DNA of 64,000 nucleotides from Diploptera punctata (Eukaryota > Arthropoda > Insecta > Blattodea > Blaberidae). The position numbers were made by a program, and so were the translations under genes. Where the stretch lies: positions 1-64,000 of the forward strand of contig JASPKZ010004955.1 in assembly GCA_030220185.1 (NCBI GenBank). Direction: 5' to 3'. Under the pieces are notes generated by a model, which did no database searches, was not told the origin of the DNA, and saw only the letters and a list, made by a program, of their open reading frames with translations. Below, in pieces: positions 11,601-24,004 of the stretch; the stretch's first letter is position 1; every line of letters begins with the position of its first letter.

Positions 11601-12821
11601 AAAAGAAACAGGTCTACAACATACCAGATTTTTAGTATAAGACAGATTTTAGAAAAGAAATGGGAATATAATGGTACTGTACATCAACTGTATGTAGACT
11701 TCAAAAAAGCATATGATTCAATTAAGAGGGAGAAGTTATATAGTATCCTGCTGGAGTTCGGAATTCCTAAAAAGTTAGTTAGACTTATACGAATGTGTCT
11801 AAATGGCTCAAAGAGTAGGGTGTGTGTAGGCAAACAGTTTTCGGACACTTTTGAAATCCAGAATGGGTTGAAGCAAGGAGATGCACAGCACTATCTCCTC
11901 TACTATTTAATTTTGTACTAGAGCATGCCATTAAATCTTTAGAGAATGAGGAAGGCTTACAACTGAATGGTATTAATAAGCTGTTAGTTTATGCTGATGA
12001 TGTAGAACTATTGGCCGATAGCGAGGAGATACTAAAGGACAACAGGCACACACTATTGAGCAACACTAATAAATTGGGACTGGAAGTAAATATCAATAAA
12101 ACTAAATATATGGTCACATGTAGAAATTCATTATATAATGGAAATGGACAGCTAATGACAAATGAGGGATATTTTGAGGAAGTGGCTGAATTCAAATACC
12201 TAGGAACAGTAATCACAAATAGGAATAAAATGCACAAAGAAATTAAACATAGGCTCAATTCTGGAAATTGTGTGCTATTATGCATTGCAGAGACTCTTGA
12301 TGTCCCAACTCCTTTAAAAAAACGTTAAACTGAAAATATATAAAACTATTATTCTACCAGTTATATTATATGGATGCGGAACATGGACTCTTACTTTAAG
12401 GGAGGAAAGGAGATTACAAGTATTTGAGAATAAAGTACTTAGGAAAATTTTTGGACCAAATAGAGATGAACAAACAGGTGAATGGAGAAGACTACATAAC
12501 AATGAACTACATGGTCTTTATAGGAAGCCAGATATAATAAGAACAGTTAAGTCTCGTAGACTGCGATGGGCAGGAACATGTTGCACGTATGGGGAATGAA
12601 AGACTTGCATGGAAGCTTCTTGTAGGAAAGCCAGAGGGAGAACGCCCAATTGGTAGACCAAGAATGAGGTGGGAGAATAACATTAACTATGATTTGAGGG
12701 AAGTAGATTATACAGGGAATGATTGGAAGGCATTAGCTCAGGATATGGATGTATGGAGAGCTTATGTCCGCGCGGCCGTGAACCTACGGGTTCGATAGTG
12801 CCAGTGAGAAAGTAAGTAAAG
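11601..12821 (+). mobile_element. RTE LINE copy 2, RT and C-terminus (broken)
   Basis: Begins inside the reverse transcriptase at RNRSTTYQIFSIRQILEKKW, continues YVDFKKAYDSIKREKLY, GLKQGDA (then a small insertion before SPLL-equivalent sequence), YADDVELLADSEEILKDN, LEVNINKTKYMV, FKYLGTVITNRNKMHKEIKH, YGCGTWTLTLREERRL, GPNRDEQTGEWRRLHNNELH, GRPRMRWENNINYDLREVDY and DVWRAYVRAAVNLRVR, then the 3' end GTGCCAGTGAGAAAGTAAGT. At least three frameshifts break it (in the GDA region, at the poly-A near 12320 and near 12575). The YADD metal-binding box survives. It is 5'-truncated. Confidence 0.85.
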
Positions 12822-13237
12822 TTAATCCAAAACAGCTGAATACCGTAAGTCAAAAAACCACAAATTCACACATGTTTATTAGCACCCATGATAATGTTGA
12901 CAACAGAAAGACGTGTTAAAAACTAGACTCTAGCCAGTCGCCTGCAATTTTTTAATAAATTATTGGACTTAACTTTATATTCCTTAGTTTAACCTCTTCC
13001 TTTTACGTACCCGCGCTTCACAGGTCTTACGGGGACACACTCTCTAGGAAGACAATTTTAAACTCTGGATAATAAACATACGTTTTTTGATCTAATAAGT
13101 TCATGGAGCACTTCCCCGAATGAGTAATCAGCTCAATGCCATGCCCACCTCCGAGACAACAACATAGTATGGTCATTTAAAACAAAATACACAATTATCA
13201 CTCATATATAATCATAAGTCTACTAAACAAGGCGAAC
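12822..13237. other. No gene recognised
   Basis: AT-rich sequence after the RTE 3' end. No feature seen. Confidence 0.5.
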
Positions 13238-13400
13238 ATGATATGGTTGATTATGATGGGCAAATGGTGTTCGGAGATTATTTAAGCCTTAAAGCTTCCA
13301 GCCATTTTCTTACAGATGAATAAAAACCCTGAAAAAACCTTCATCCAGGAAATTTGTCCCTATCGGCAATCGAACCCGGGAACTCTGCATCTGAGGTAAT
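13238..13400 (-). mobile_element. SINE S1, diverged 5' part
   Basis: Reverse complement matches the S1 head and middle: a box-B-like GGTTCGATTGCC, a run resembling TGGGTGAGGTTTTT, then blocks resembling CTTACAGGTGAGGA and GGCCATCAT. More diverged than the copies at 22761 and 49806. Confidence 0.5.
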
Positions 13401-13654
13401 GATATTTTGAAGATTACTGACATTTCAAAGTACTGTAGATCGTCACTTTTTTATTTCAAAAAGAGAGTATCTTTAAAATGATTTAATTAGAGAAATGCTT
13501 TGCTGATGAATATTACTCCAAAATGGCTAAATAAGACAAATTCACAATCGGCACCCGTGATACCATAATGCTGACAAAATAAGGTGAGTTATAAACTACT
13601 CTCTCTCTCCTCAAAGTTTTCCATAAAATATCATGCATATAATGCGTATTCCTG

Positions 13655-13655
13655 C

Positions 13656-13692
<37 letters not shown>

Positions 13693-13693
13693 A

Positions 13694-13724
<31 letters not shown>

Positions 13725-13752
13725 TATTATCATCATCATCTTCTTCTTCTTC
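13655..13752. repeat. (ATT)n/(ATC)n/(TTC)n compound microsatellite
   Basis: Mostly ATT units, grading into ATC and then TTC at the right edge. The poly-Tyr and poly-Asn frames here are artefacts. Confidence 0.9.
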
Positions 13753-14189
13753 ACTACCATCATAGTTACTATTCACAGTTGTGGAATGGCTGATACTTGA
13801 ATCAATTTTCATTTGAGATTTTCGTTTGAATTGTCATCGCTGCGAGAATCACAATCATCATTCTATGATATTCGCCGTACTTAGTATGAATGTGTGAGTG
13901 AATGTGTCTTGTCTTGGATATGGCTATGGCATTGAGCTTTTCACTCAGTCAGGGGGGGTCTCCATTTTCCTTTATGGTAAGAAAATGTGTAATCCTCTCC
14001 AACAGGTTGTGTCCCTGTAAGGCCCGGGTGCATGTAAAGGTGAAGGTACAGAGATAGAAATACTAAGCTATGGAATATATAGTATTGATGTTGACAGTGA
14101 TATATTCCGCGTGTTTTAATTGAAAAAAAAAAATGAGTTCAAAATCTCTATTCTAACTCATGAGTTTGGATATTAACCTAGTATATTCT
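13753..14189. other. No gene recognised
   Basis: No domain, RNA gene or known repeat identified. Confidence 0.5.
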
Positions 14190-14395
14190 TCTTCTTCTTC
14201 GTCCAGGGATTAAGCCTGTTGGCTCGTTACGGTTTCATGAAACCTAGAATTGTTAAAATTGTTCAGACCATCTTCTGTGTGGGCGTCCAACATTTTTCCT
14301 TCCGTGTGGTTTATAAGTTAATTTAGCAATAATTTTGGAAATCTTTCTTCTGGCATTCTATCAACATGTTCTTTACAGGCGTTCGTATATATAAT
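14190..14395 (-). mobile_element. LINE C-terminal/3' fragment (L-B-like)
   Basis: Minus-strand translation gives ACKEHVDRMPEERFPKLLL and a tail ending in SLIPGRRRRRR-type residues encoded by a GAA repeat at 14190-14206. This resembles the HxxRMxxxRLPK block and (GAA)n tail of the fragment at 43590. Short and diverged. Confidence 0.4.
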
Positions 14396-14448
14396 TATTC
14401 GATCTAATATTATAATTATCTTATATTATAATTATATTATGTTATATT

Positions 14449-14570
14449 ATACTGTGGAAAGCAACGGGAAGCTACCACACCTACAATTCCCTAGTAAAGC
14501 TGCAAGCACAGCATTAAATACTATGATTGCAGTGAAGGACCTGCCTTCGGGCAGAATTACTATGGATGGA
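14449..14570 (+). mobile_element. SINE S1 3' half
   Basis: Matches the S1 tail in order: GTGGAAAGCAACGGGAAGCT, ACACCTACAATTCCCTAGTA, AAAGCTGCAAGCA, ATGATTGCAGTGAAGGACCT, CTTCGGGCAGAATTACTATG. The tRNA head is absent. Flanked by TATAATTA-rich sequence. Confidence 0.8.
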
Positions 14571-17358
14571 TATTATATTATAGTGCTATATTATATTATA
14601 AAATTATCTGGTATATTATAATTACAAAAGTAAAATCCTTAATTTCACAAGCTTAAGAATGCGGTGAAATGTTACTATGACACTTTTTGCTATTTTTCAA
14701 TGTTTATAGGTTTGTTATGCAACTAATACGTAACTAATATAATAATAAATAGAGGGGGTTTGTGGACGAAGTCCCATTATTTCTTATTCTTTATTTGTTC
14801 GTATATTACACTGAAATTTCTACTTAATTTGATGGAAATTAATTTGCATGTAACAATAATCATTGAATCATAATACACTAATGGTTTTGGGAACGAAGGA
14901 CAAATATAAGGTTAGGGTCCATTATTATTTTTATTAGCTTTTATGTTTAAGGTTGTTGTGTGCAAATGTGACGTAAAACTCAAATAAATGGCATATTGTA
15001 ATATATCATGCCCAACATATAGGCCCTACCATTGTAGCAAACCATTTAGTTTTGTTTTTTTTTGTTTAAGATTGTTAATGCGAAAATAGACTATGTAAAT
15101 TTCACCATTTCCTTATTTTTAACAAATTTTAATTCGAGAGTTAAATGTAGCGCCTGACTTTTATCTCGTAACAATTTTGTCGGTTTGTATATTGTTCTAT
15201 AATTTTTTAACAAAAAAAGATAACTCTTCACACTGTTGTATATGTTCACATATCTAAAAAGGTAGAAAAATTAAATTCTTTATTTTAAAGCTCTTAATGT
15301 GTTACGATACTTGAATCAAAGCATTTTCGCTAGAATAGACCTTTACGTAAGGGGAATAGTCAGTTAGAAAACGTAAAAGTACTGATGGAATAATATGACA
15401 TAAACCGAATATTGTGCAATTAACATCAAAACAAAGAAATCCAAGATTAATTCCAAAGGAATGTAATTCAAGTGTACTTGCACCCACTTCATCTCTGTTA
15501 TTAATATTCTTTAGAATAAGAACCAATCTCGCAGGCGTTCGAAGCGCAATAACTTTCATCACAAAAATGTAAAAGTTTGAAAATGGGTCGGCATGGAAAT
15601 GTGAGTCAGTGCCCCTTGAAGTGCTAGAGCCATGCAGTTCTTGAAGATGGTAAAAAGTTGTTGGCCGCTTTAAATGGCCTCCAGGTCACGAAAGATATTT
15701 CAATGTAAGCTGCAAAAAAACAGGGTCATTCATCCAGATGCAAGGACGTTTCAAAAGAGAACTTCCTATATTCGAAATCATCTTCAATGGTCTCAGTCCA
15801 TATTCCAGAATCAAGTAAAAATGTACATCGATCTCTTTTCGTCTATCCTGTTGCTAATTCAAAATATATTATTTCAGAATAGCATGTTTATAAAGATGGC
15901 AACACTGCTCTTACTCCGTCTGCTTGTTCCATGTTATAAAAAAAGGGGGAGGAGAAAAAGAAATGTGGTGTTGTAGAGCCGTGACTGACTAAACACACTG
16001 CAAAGATTTCTCTCCAGTCTCCTCTTTCACGTTTCTTCCGCTTGTCATAGCGCCATTCGCGGCGTATTCTAAAACTAAACAGCCAAATAAGCGACACATT
16101 TCGGAGCGTGCGGACGCTCTCTCATATTATTTGATTGTTATGGTGATTGTAGTGATGTGTGTTTTGTTGTGAATGAGTGCTATATAAATAATACACTTAT
16201 TGTAAAATGTAAGTATTGTGTTATATACATATTGAATTCAGTTTCTGATCATAGGTACTGTTGGTGAAGTTGAAATGTTTTACAATATATTTACTTACAT
16301 GTTTTGGAGTTGATATTGTTGAAATTACACACACATTCCATATTCACGCATGTCATGCCTATATTTTTGTTTTAATTGATTTTAGGTACACTTATTGCTA
16401 ACAATATGAAAGCGCAGTGATTGAAAAGTAGGTTTCGAGAGGTGGAATTTTGTTTCTTGTTCCTTGAGGTCAGTCCGTTATATCGGTTGACCTCGCACCA
16501 ACAACTCAGCTGACATACTCTCTTCTCCCGCTCCTGTGTTTTACACATAAAAAGATCTGAGGTTCGATCCCGGAACTTTAAAATTGCTATGACATTTGCA
16601 TCTGGAGTATGGATATTGAACTTAATTGTATTGATATAATTTAAGAAAATATTTTTTATTCTTTTTCACTGAACCATTAATATAAGTTTTCGGTACGTAC
16701 TGGGAAATTTAAAATTAAGAACATATGTTATTAAATATAAATAAGTAAACAAATAGAAAATCATAGGATCATAGGCAGACCAGAAAAAAGTTATGGAAAT
16801 TTGTTCCCGGTTACCATTATAATGCAATTAACTAAAAAATGTAACCTCAGAATATGATTTCGAAATTATATAAACAATGAACATAAGTTAAATTTCTACT
16901 TATTATTTATTAGTACAGCACTTATCGACAAACCCAATCATCATATCAGAGTAATGTCATATTCTTATAGTAGCTTACTCTTAAATTTGCAATATAATCT
17001 GCTATAAGATATATTAGTTTAGTTTATTTCATAATTTTACAAAACAATAGAAAACAGAGTATAAATTACTGAAATTGTGTCGAATTACACTAAATACAGG
17101 AATTATTTGATTTATTTATTTAACAAACCTATCCTAATAAGGACTGCCAAAAGTGACAAAGTATACTGGAAAATAGAGAAGGAAAACAAACACATTGGAT
17201 AATATAGAGGCAATACATTTTTAAAGTTCTTTTTTTACAGTTTTACATGATTTTGTTTTCACTACTGTCCGACACATTTATATAACTGGCACGATAAATG
17301 AGTGATTCGCCAATTTTGTGGTTAAAATTATTAAGTATTCGGCTATTCCAGCATATTT
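14571..17358. other. No gene recognised (AT-rich)
   Basis: Nearly 2.8 kb without a recognisable coding region or repeat family. A box-B-like GAGGTTCGATCCCGG lies near 16559-16573, but no box A or cloverleaf could be built around it. Confidence 0.5.
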
Positions 17359-17574
17359 CACATAAGAGAAAATGCAAATTCTAATTGTGGCAACCAAAAC
17401 GTTGAACGTATTATATTTGATTGCGCTTTGATCTGGAATCAAAGATTCAAATTCTCATGTTTACTAAATAACACCGCCTGTTTAAGTGATCCACCCATTA
17501 CAGAAGTGCGTATGACAGAAAGGAACTACACACTTTTTAATGTTTCTATAAATAAAGTTCATAAAAAACTTTAA
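17359..17574 (+). pseudogene. Non-LTR retrotransposon ORF2 C-terminal remnant
   Basis: An open frame of 71 codons reads HIRENANSNCG, NVERIIFDCALIWNQRFKF, then LSDPPITEVRMTERNYTLF, ending at 17574. The CG-(x)-VEHI(I/L)x(D/E)C-(x)-R pattern is the C-terminal zinc-knuckle-like block found after the RT domain of R1/Jockey/I-type LINEs. No RT sequence is visible upstream, so this is a short relic. Confidence 0.5.
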
Positions 17575-19382
17575 CTTTAGATAAAACTCAACTTTGTAAC
17601 AAACTATAACCGTAATGTAACTTACCTAAAATAGAGTTTATAAATTTCGAACGATAATAATAAATAAATATTCTAGCATAAACGACAGTCTAGGAATCTT
17701 GGAATAACATTAACATATGAGGTATGCTATACCAAATGATCAAATACTTTTACATTTGACTGGTATTACCATTATATCAATTTTAGCGTATTTTCGTAAG
17801 TTGGAACCCATCATTTATAACATTTTCAATCTTAAAATGTTTTTAGGTTATTTCTATCTCATTCAATTTTCAGATATTTTCCAAATTTTCTCACACACAT
17901 TTCGTAATTCACGTACTGCTACATACAATTTTTTTTCTTTTCTCTTCGAATTACTGTAGGCTGTCATTTGCACTCTAATCCCCAAATATTGTTTAGCAAA
18001 CCGTAAATATCGTGAATCTGGTCTCGCCTACAAAACTTTTGGCTATTCTATGCCACCGTGACACTTGTGAATATTCGATCGGAGAACGACATGTTGGTCA
18101 ATGTGATAACACACGTTCCTGCTAGAGCCAGTTTTCAGCATGTTTACACACATGTAAGGGGATTCTATCCCGGGAATCCACCTAAATGAGTGGCAATTTG
18201 GAATGAGAAAATGGACAAGTTAGTGTTAGTTTGGACAAATAAGGGTGAGAAAATGGGTGAGTTAATACACCCATTAGTACATCGTTCACTTGTTTGTTAG
18301 CTGGTTTTTATGATAAGTTGGCTACACTGTCTGAACAATGACTAATATATATTTACATTGCAAATATGACGATTTTACGTTACTTTGAGCTCAATTTCTC
18401 GCTTCATTTTAAGGCATTTCTCACATTTTTTGGGGATAAAAATCAACATACACATATTTCTCAGTCAATTATCCACATACTGCAACAATAAATTGTTTGT
18501 TTTTTTCGTTTTTTTTATTTTAATTTATGTAGGTGGCATAGAATCCCCAAAATTTTATTCCATTTATCATTATTATGCAAGCATAATTTATGCATTTTTG
18601 TATACAATAGTCATTTAGCGATACCATTGTCAACATTTTTGTTGTTCTACAATATAAAACTAATATCCTCCATATAACATTGTAAAAAAAATAAATGTAG
18701 GTTAGTACACTGTAACTATAGAAAGAAATCTTGAGAATTGTTAGTCGATTGCAGGAATACGATAAAAAATCGTAAATTTAAAAACGTTAATGTAATTGTT
18801 AAATTTATTATCATCTCATTTCTGCGTGTCTTAGTCAATCCTGTAAAGAAAGCCAAAATTAATATGTTTTTTCATATCAAATTCTGCATATTTCGGCCTA
18901 TTATAAGTTGCGTTTCCTGCTTTCCCGTAACAATATTTATTTACAGTTAGGTGAAGTTCATTTTTCTGTGTATCGGAAGCATGAGTTAAAGGAAAACAGT
19001 CTTCGAATATCACCTGAATTCGTCGTAATCAGATTTATGGTGTTTCATCTTGTGTAGTTTTTATTCCACTTATTTATAGACGCTTTAATATGTAAGGTCA
19101 TATTCCGCCTATTTATTTATTTATTTATTTTAGTGATACCATGAAATGGCGAATTTGGTGAAATTCTAGCCCACCATTTTCCTTGATGACGGATTAATCT
19201 TCTTGTTGTATCTTGTAGGCCCATGTTTCCCTTAACAGAGATTTAGGCGCTCTCCCCCTACGGGAAGAATTTGAACCATACTAATTTAGTTACACTTGTT
19301 TTCGTATAGATGTCATTTGAGTGGTCCGTGATCAGCGTTCCGCCTCATGCTGACATCTAGGAAACCAAGGTAGTACTACATT
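17575..19382. other. No gene recognised (AT-rich)
   Basis: 1.8 kb without recognisable coding sequence. Short open frames lack domains. Confidence 0.5.
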
Positions 19383-19605
19383 TTACTTAGAGGCCTTTTC
19401 ATTCAGGCTTAAGGATCTTTTACGAGCCTGAAAATCTTCAGACTCGGGACCCACGGCTTAAAGTCCCTCCCGAAGGATTTGCTCCTTGGACTAACCACTA
19501 GTCCACTGTGTACCAGATAAAAAAAGAACTTCAGATTGGACGACACCAGGGCTTGAACTCGACCTTCCGAATACGAGTTTGAACCAACTCTCACGTTTCT
19601 TGTTA
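19383..19605 (-). mobile_element. SINE S6 (tRNA-related)
   Basis: On the minus strand a box-A-like TGGACTAGTGGTTAG and a box-B-like GAGTTCAAGCCC occur, followed by GGGTCCCGAGTCTGAAGATT and TTCAGGCTCGTAAAAGATCC. The 48069 copy shares GGTCCCGAGTC, ATTTTCAGG and CTTAAAAGA-type blocks in the same order, which supports a dispersed family. Parts of two tRNA-like arms suggest a composite head. Confidence 0.5.
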
Positions 19606-19784
19606 GTGTTCAGCAAATATGTCCTTGATGTATTATCATTACTTTAACAAATTCCGTTACATAGAGACTACAAATATTTTGTATTATTATTAAGACCTAT
19701 CTCCTCTAATTCTATGGTAGTATAACATTAAAAGATACGACCCTTTTAAATCTTTGGATTCAATCATGACATGTTACAATAATA

Positions 19785-20162
19785 CACCGTGTCTACAAAT
19801 ATAGTATCTTACTTTAAACTACCACTACGTCGCTTTGCATAATCGTATCTAAATGAAATTGCTGACAATCAAAAGAGAAACTCAAAAAGTTGTGTACATG
19901 TTAACAATGGATAACAATGGACAACAATACAGAAACTAAACTAAATTTGATCATGTTTTTTGTGGTTGATATGTGTTCTTTGTTGGATATTTAGCAGACA
20001 GGTTAAATGTGAATGTCTGTAGCGCCACATTCAATGTCTATGAGGTATAGCAAAAACATTTTGAGTTTCTCTTTTGATTGTCACCAATTTCATTTAGATA
20101 TGATTATCCAAAGCGACGTGAGCAGTAGTTTAAAGTATGATACTATATTTGTGGACACGGTG
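19785..20162. mobile_element. MITE with about 108-bp inverted termini and TA duplication
   Basis: The left terminus reads CACCGTGTCTACAAATATAG; the reverse complement of the right terminus reads CACCGTGTCCACAAATATAG. The arms align for about 108 bp with only scattered mismatches, through ATCTAAATGAAATTG and GACAATCAAAAGAGAAACTC. TA flanks both ends (19783-19784 and 20163-20164). The total length is 378 bp with no coding capacity. A TA target site and long TIRs fit a Tc1/mariner-mobilised MITE. Confidence 0.85.
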
Positions 20163-20164
20163 TA

Positions 20165-20510
20165 TATGCCTATTCATTGTACCAAATAATATATTCGTGG
20201 TCGCAAGAATCATAAATCGAAAAATGAGCAACATTATTTAAGTGTACTGCGATCATCTGCCAAGCCCTGCTTACTGTGAATAAGTTGGTAACCCAGAACT
20301 CAATTTAAAAAATTAGTTTCTTTGTATTTTCTTAAGAACAGTTCATGTTTTTGGTTTCTTCCATAGAAAGTTGTGATTTTATACTTACTACCTGTGATAG
20401 CAGATATATTAGTTACATGAAAGTGAACGACAATATTCAGTGCTTGTGATATTAAATTAGTTATGTAGTTTGTTTCGTTTTAGAAAATGTGTACATATTT
20501 ACTTTGTCCG
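20165..20510. other. No gene recognised
   Basis: Nothing identified between the MITE and the SINE. Confidence 0.5.
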
Positions 20511-20890
20511 CCGTGCTGGCTCAGGGCCTTCCTGACTGCCGGGCCCGTATTCGTGTTTGAAGTTTTTTATTGTTAAATTAATTTAATTGTGGCGCAAGCT
20601 GTTAGATGCGCGCCTGTCACCGCTGGGGTCCCGAGATCGAGTCTCCGTCACTTCAAGTGGGTTTCGTGGTAGACGAAACAGAGCTTGGGCAGGTTTTTCT
20701 CGGGTTTTCTCCCGTTTTCCCCTGCCACAATTTCATTCCACCATACTCATCTCATTAATTTCGTTCATCTGCCTCCGCGATGGTGCGTCAGGCGTGGTCG
20801 GCCGGCACACTTCTCATTCACAGACCTCTATATAAGGGGCTTCATCTTATCTCATCCCTCGACCCGACTCTGGGTTGGACACGAGCTGAG
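20511..20890 (+). mobile_element. SINE S4 (composite tRNA head)
   Basis: Two tRNA-like arms occur: an upstream box-A-like GCTGGCTCAGGGCC, then, after an AT-rich spacer, GTGGCGCAAGCTGTTAG with a box-B-like GATCGAGTCTCC. The GC-rich body contains TTTCTCGGGTTTTCTCCCG and CGACCCGACTCTGGGTTGGA. Base composition differs sharply from the AT-rich flanks. Only this copy is in the window, so the family assignment is inference. Confidence 0.5.
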
Positions 20891-21599
20891 GATATTTTAC
20901 TTTATTTTAATTTAGTTTTAAAATTTATCAATTTTGATTTGGGGGCCATGAGGGGTGGTGTACAATTTTTAAACGCTACATTGTGTGCCATATCTCTGAA
21001 TTAAATACAAATCCCTACGCGGCACACATTTTGAGAAGGTATGTGATACTTTTAATAGCGATTCGTACGTTAGATGAGGATGTTAAATCTGGGTGTCCCC
21101 TTGGTGTTTTCGACAGGAATAGGCTACTTGTCGGCAGCAAGTTTCACCTTCTCCCTTCTCTTCTTCATCATCATCCCTCATAGAGCATAGTTTACACTAT
21201 ACAAACACATAAATAAACACACTTCTCTGTGCACAATACAAGAATAAAGTTGTCTCCCGAAGTGGTACGTAAATCGGAAATAGACCACATTAACACCATC
21301 TATCACAGATGACGTAAAGTGCAGTGGGTGGCACACTTTTGTTAAATTATCATAAATTATTCAGTTATTATTTTTTATAATATGTAGATCTAAGTAGTTT
21401 GGGGTTCTCGGAGTTATTTTGCGAAATTGCCGTAATGTTTCGAGTATCACTGCGTATGGAACTACAAGGCCATACAGAAAGCAGACTTCAATAAACCAAT
21501 TCGCACAGACAACAAATTATTTAATATTACTCTGAGTTGCTATCATCTTTATAATAAGCTTCGGTTGATCCGTTCTGTCTCCGGAATTTATATCTGCTC
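20891..21599. other. No gene recognised
   Basis: Nothing identified. Confidence 0.5.
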
Positions 21600-21868
21600 T
21601 CGCCAAAGCTTTATAGATCTTGCAATTCTTCTCTTATTTTTTCATGGAGTATCGGGTAGTATGGGAGCGGTGACCACTCAGGATCGTGAGATACAATAAG
21701 TAGCGGCTTCAGGTTAAGAAAACTAGCTATAACGGCTGGGGGACTCGACAAGTCACCCCTAGACTGGCAGAATGATCGTCTACTTCTGTGATTCACACAT
21801 GTAGATGTGAGGCCAACCGCCGGCTCAGAAGCCAAGGGTTATTCGAGGCCTCTCGCGCCATGGAGTTT
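21600..21868 (+). mobile_element. SINE S3 (diverged head)
   Basis: Matches the S3 body: AGCTATAACGGCTGGGGGAC, GAATGATCGTCTAC, ATGTGAGGCCA and the 3' end CTCGCGCCATGGAGTT. The tRNA head has decayed. Confidence 0.75.
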
Positions 21869-22304
21869 TTTTTAATTAGCAGAAAAATAATAGATATTTA
21901 ATGCATATATTTTGGAAAAAATCGGTACGGGTCTAAAAGGTGCAAAAAATGCATAAAGTTGCTATTTATTTTATACTTTTCATCTATGAAAAAGAATCAA
22001 TTTGGAATTTAAAACTAGCACGTGTCAGCGCCCATAAAAGACGAAAAAATGAGCCTGAAGTATTATATTGAGCAGATCTTATATTGCTAAATTATTTCAA
22101 CTTAATTCTCGTTACGGCGCGCGACATACATTCCTCAAGAAAATGTCATAATGAAGCACATGAGCTGCATTTAAAGTTTGTTTTATTTATAGTAACGGAT
22201 CGTGAACGGGTTTTAATTGTAAGCAACGCGTACTTAAAAGTGAGGAGTCTGAAATAACTGTTTTGGGATAGTATATATACAGATTATTCTTATTATTATT
22301 ATTC
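21869..22304. other. No gene recognised
   Basis: Nothing identified. Confidence 0.5.
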
Positions 22305-22635
22305 CATGGCGCAACAGACCTAGAAGATCCCTAGCTTTACCAGCCGGCTGCTGGCCTCACATCCACAGGTGTCAGTCACAGAGGTAGATGATCATCTAGC
22401 CAGTATAAGGGTGACATGTGGTCAGCATGTCGAGTCCCCCAGCCGTTATAGCTGGTTTTCTGAAACTGGAACCTTCGAACCTCTACTTATTGTAACTACT
22501 CAAATGCCTCACGATGGTGAGCGGGGCACCGGTCCCATACTGGCCGAAATACCATGAGAAAATTTCTTCCACTATGGAGACTCGAACCAGCGCAAGTCCT
22601 AGAGCTCTGCGCCAAGGCTACGGTGCTGGACATTC
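22305..22635 (-). mobile_element. SINE S3, near full length
   Basis: On the minus strand it starts with a tRNA-like head: box A within CGTAGCCTTGGCGCAGAG and box B GGTTCGAGTCTCC. It then runs through GGCCAGTATGGGACCGGTGC, GACTCGACATGCTGACCACA and GATCATCTACCTCTGTGACT-type blocks to the 3' end CGCCATGGAATAATAATAAT. The tail is an AAT microsatellite. This is the best S3 reference copy in the window. Confidence 0.8.
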
Positions 22636-22760
22636 TTATCATTGCTCAAGTTAAAATGAGTACATCACACGCTATATTTCAGTTTTTATGTGGGGAAAGT
22701 AGCGTATGGTAAAGTGTTTGAGAAATGTAATAATTAATTTTCCACACCCATTTTAATAAC

Positions 22761-23075
22761 GTCCATCCATAGTAATTCTACCCGAAGGCAGGTCCTTCAG
22801 TGCAATCATAGCATTTTTATGCTATGTTTGCAGCTTTACTAGGGAATTGTAGGTGTGGTAGCTTCCCGTTGCTTTCCACACCGGTGAAGGATGATGATGA
22901 TGATGAAGGATGACGGCCATATGATTTCGGGGACCGTTTGTACTTAAAGTTTTCCTTACAGGTGAGGAAAAAACCCGATAAAAACCTCACCCAGAAAAAC
23001 TGTCCCGACCGGGGATCGAACCCGAGCCCGCTGGGTGACAAGGCAGCACGCTACCTCGAAACCACAGCGGTGGAC
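22761..23075 (-). mobile_element. SINE S1, full length with 9-bp duplication
   Basis: Flanked by TTTAATAAC at 22752-22760 and 23076-23084. On the minus strand it starts GTCCACCGCTGTGGTTTCGA (box A region), has box B GGGTTCGATCCCCGG, then GTGAGGTTTTTATCGGGTTT, GGCCATCCTTCATCATCATC, GTGGAAAGCAACGGGAAGCT and CCTTCGGGTAGAATTACTAT. The intact duplication marks a fairly recent insertion. No A-rich tail is seen; it ends in ATGGATGGAC. Confidence 0.9.
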
Positions 23076-23084
23076 TTTAATAAC

Positions 23085-24004
23085 ATATACATTTCAAATT
23101 CGATATAGTATAAAATAAAAAATATTTATTCACGACCTTTAACAAAATGTGTCGCAACTCTACCGGAATATTAAACTTTGTTTGATGGTTATAAATAGGT
23201 CATTCCATGTCAAATGACGCAACAGAAGAGATGTTCAATTACTGTTGTGTTTTATCATCGAAAAAGCTAAATTAATTGGAAATTGAAACTGGTGCTTGCC
23301 TTAATAATTATATTTTCCTCTTCACGTAAAATGTTATGAAAATGTGTGTTTTTCATTGAATATTTTTACTTTAAAATTGCCCAACGTTGTAATTCTTTAT
23401 TTTCCAATGTATAAAAACAAAATCAATTCCTGCTGATATCACAAGGAATCATGTTCATATTGTTTAATTTTTATTTAAAAAACTGAGCTTTTAGTAGATT
23501 TCTTAAATAAATAGCTTCAATCGATGTCGTCCCCATGATATAATAATTATTATTGTTATTATTCTAAAAAAAAATAATTTCTTCAAACTTCTAGAAAGTG
23601 AGGTTAGCTATGTATTCAACTTTTAATTACAACTTTTTAATATCATACAAGTGTATTTAAATGTGTACGTGTGTGAACTGCATTTAAGTTTATTTGAGCT
23701 TAATGAAGTTTTTAATAGCATTACTTTTATACTATACCTGTATACTTTCTCAAAATATTAATGCATTATAACTCATTCTTTTATAATTTATTCTCAGTCT
23801 TCCTAATAGTTTAGTCCTGAACTTTTATCCTTCAGCATATAACAGAGTCTTCTATCCTAGTCTCATAAATAACTTGAGCAGAAAGAGTGAGAAAATTCAG
23901 AGAGAAACTTAAACCAAAATAAGAAGTATGCAGAAGCACTTGCAGAAGGAAAGAGTGAGAAATAGGAAATATAGAAAGAAATCAATCAATATTATATATT
24001 GATA
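23085..24004. other. No gene recognised (AT-rich)
   Basis: Nothing identified. Confidence 0.5.

Noticed and set aside
16559..16573. Box-B-like GAGGTTCGATCCCGG
   Set aside because: No box A at a suitable distance and no cloverleaf pairing.
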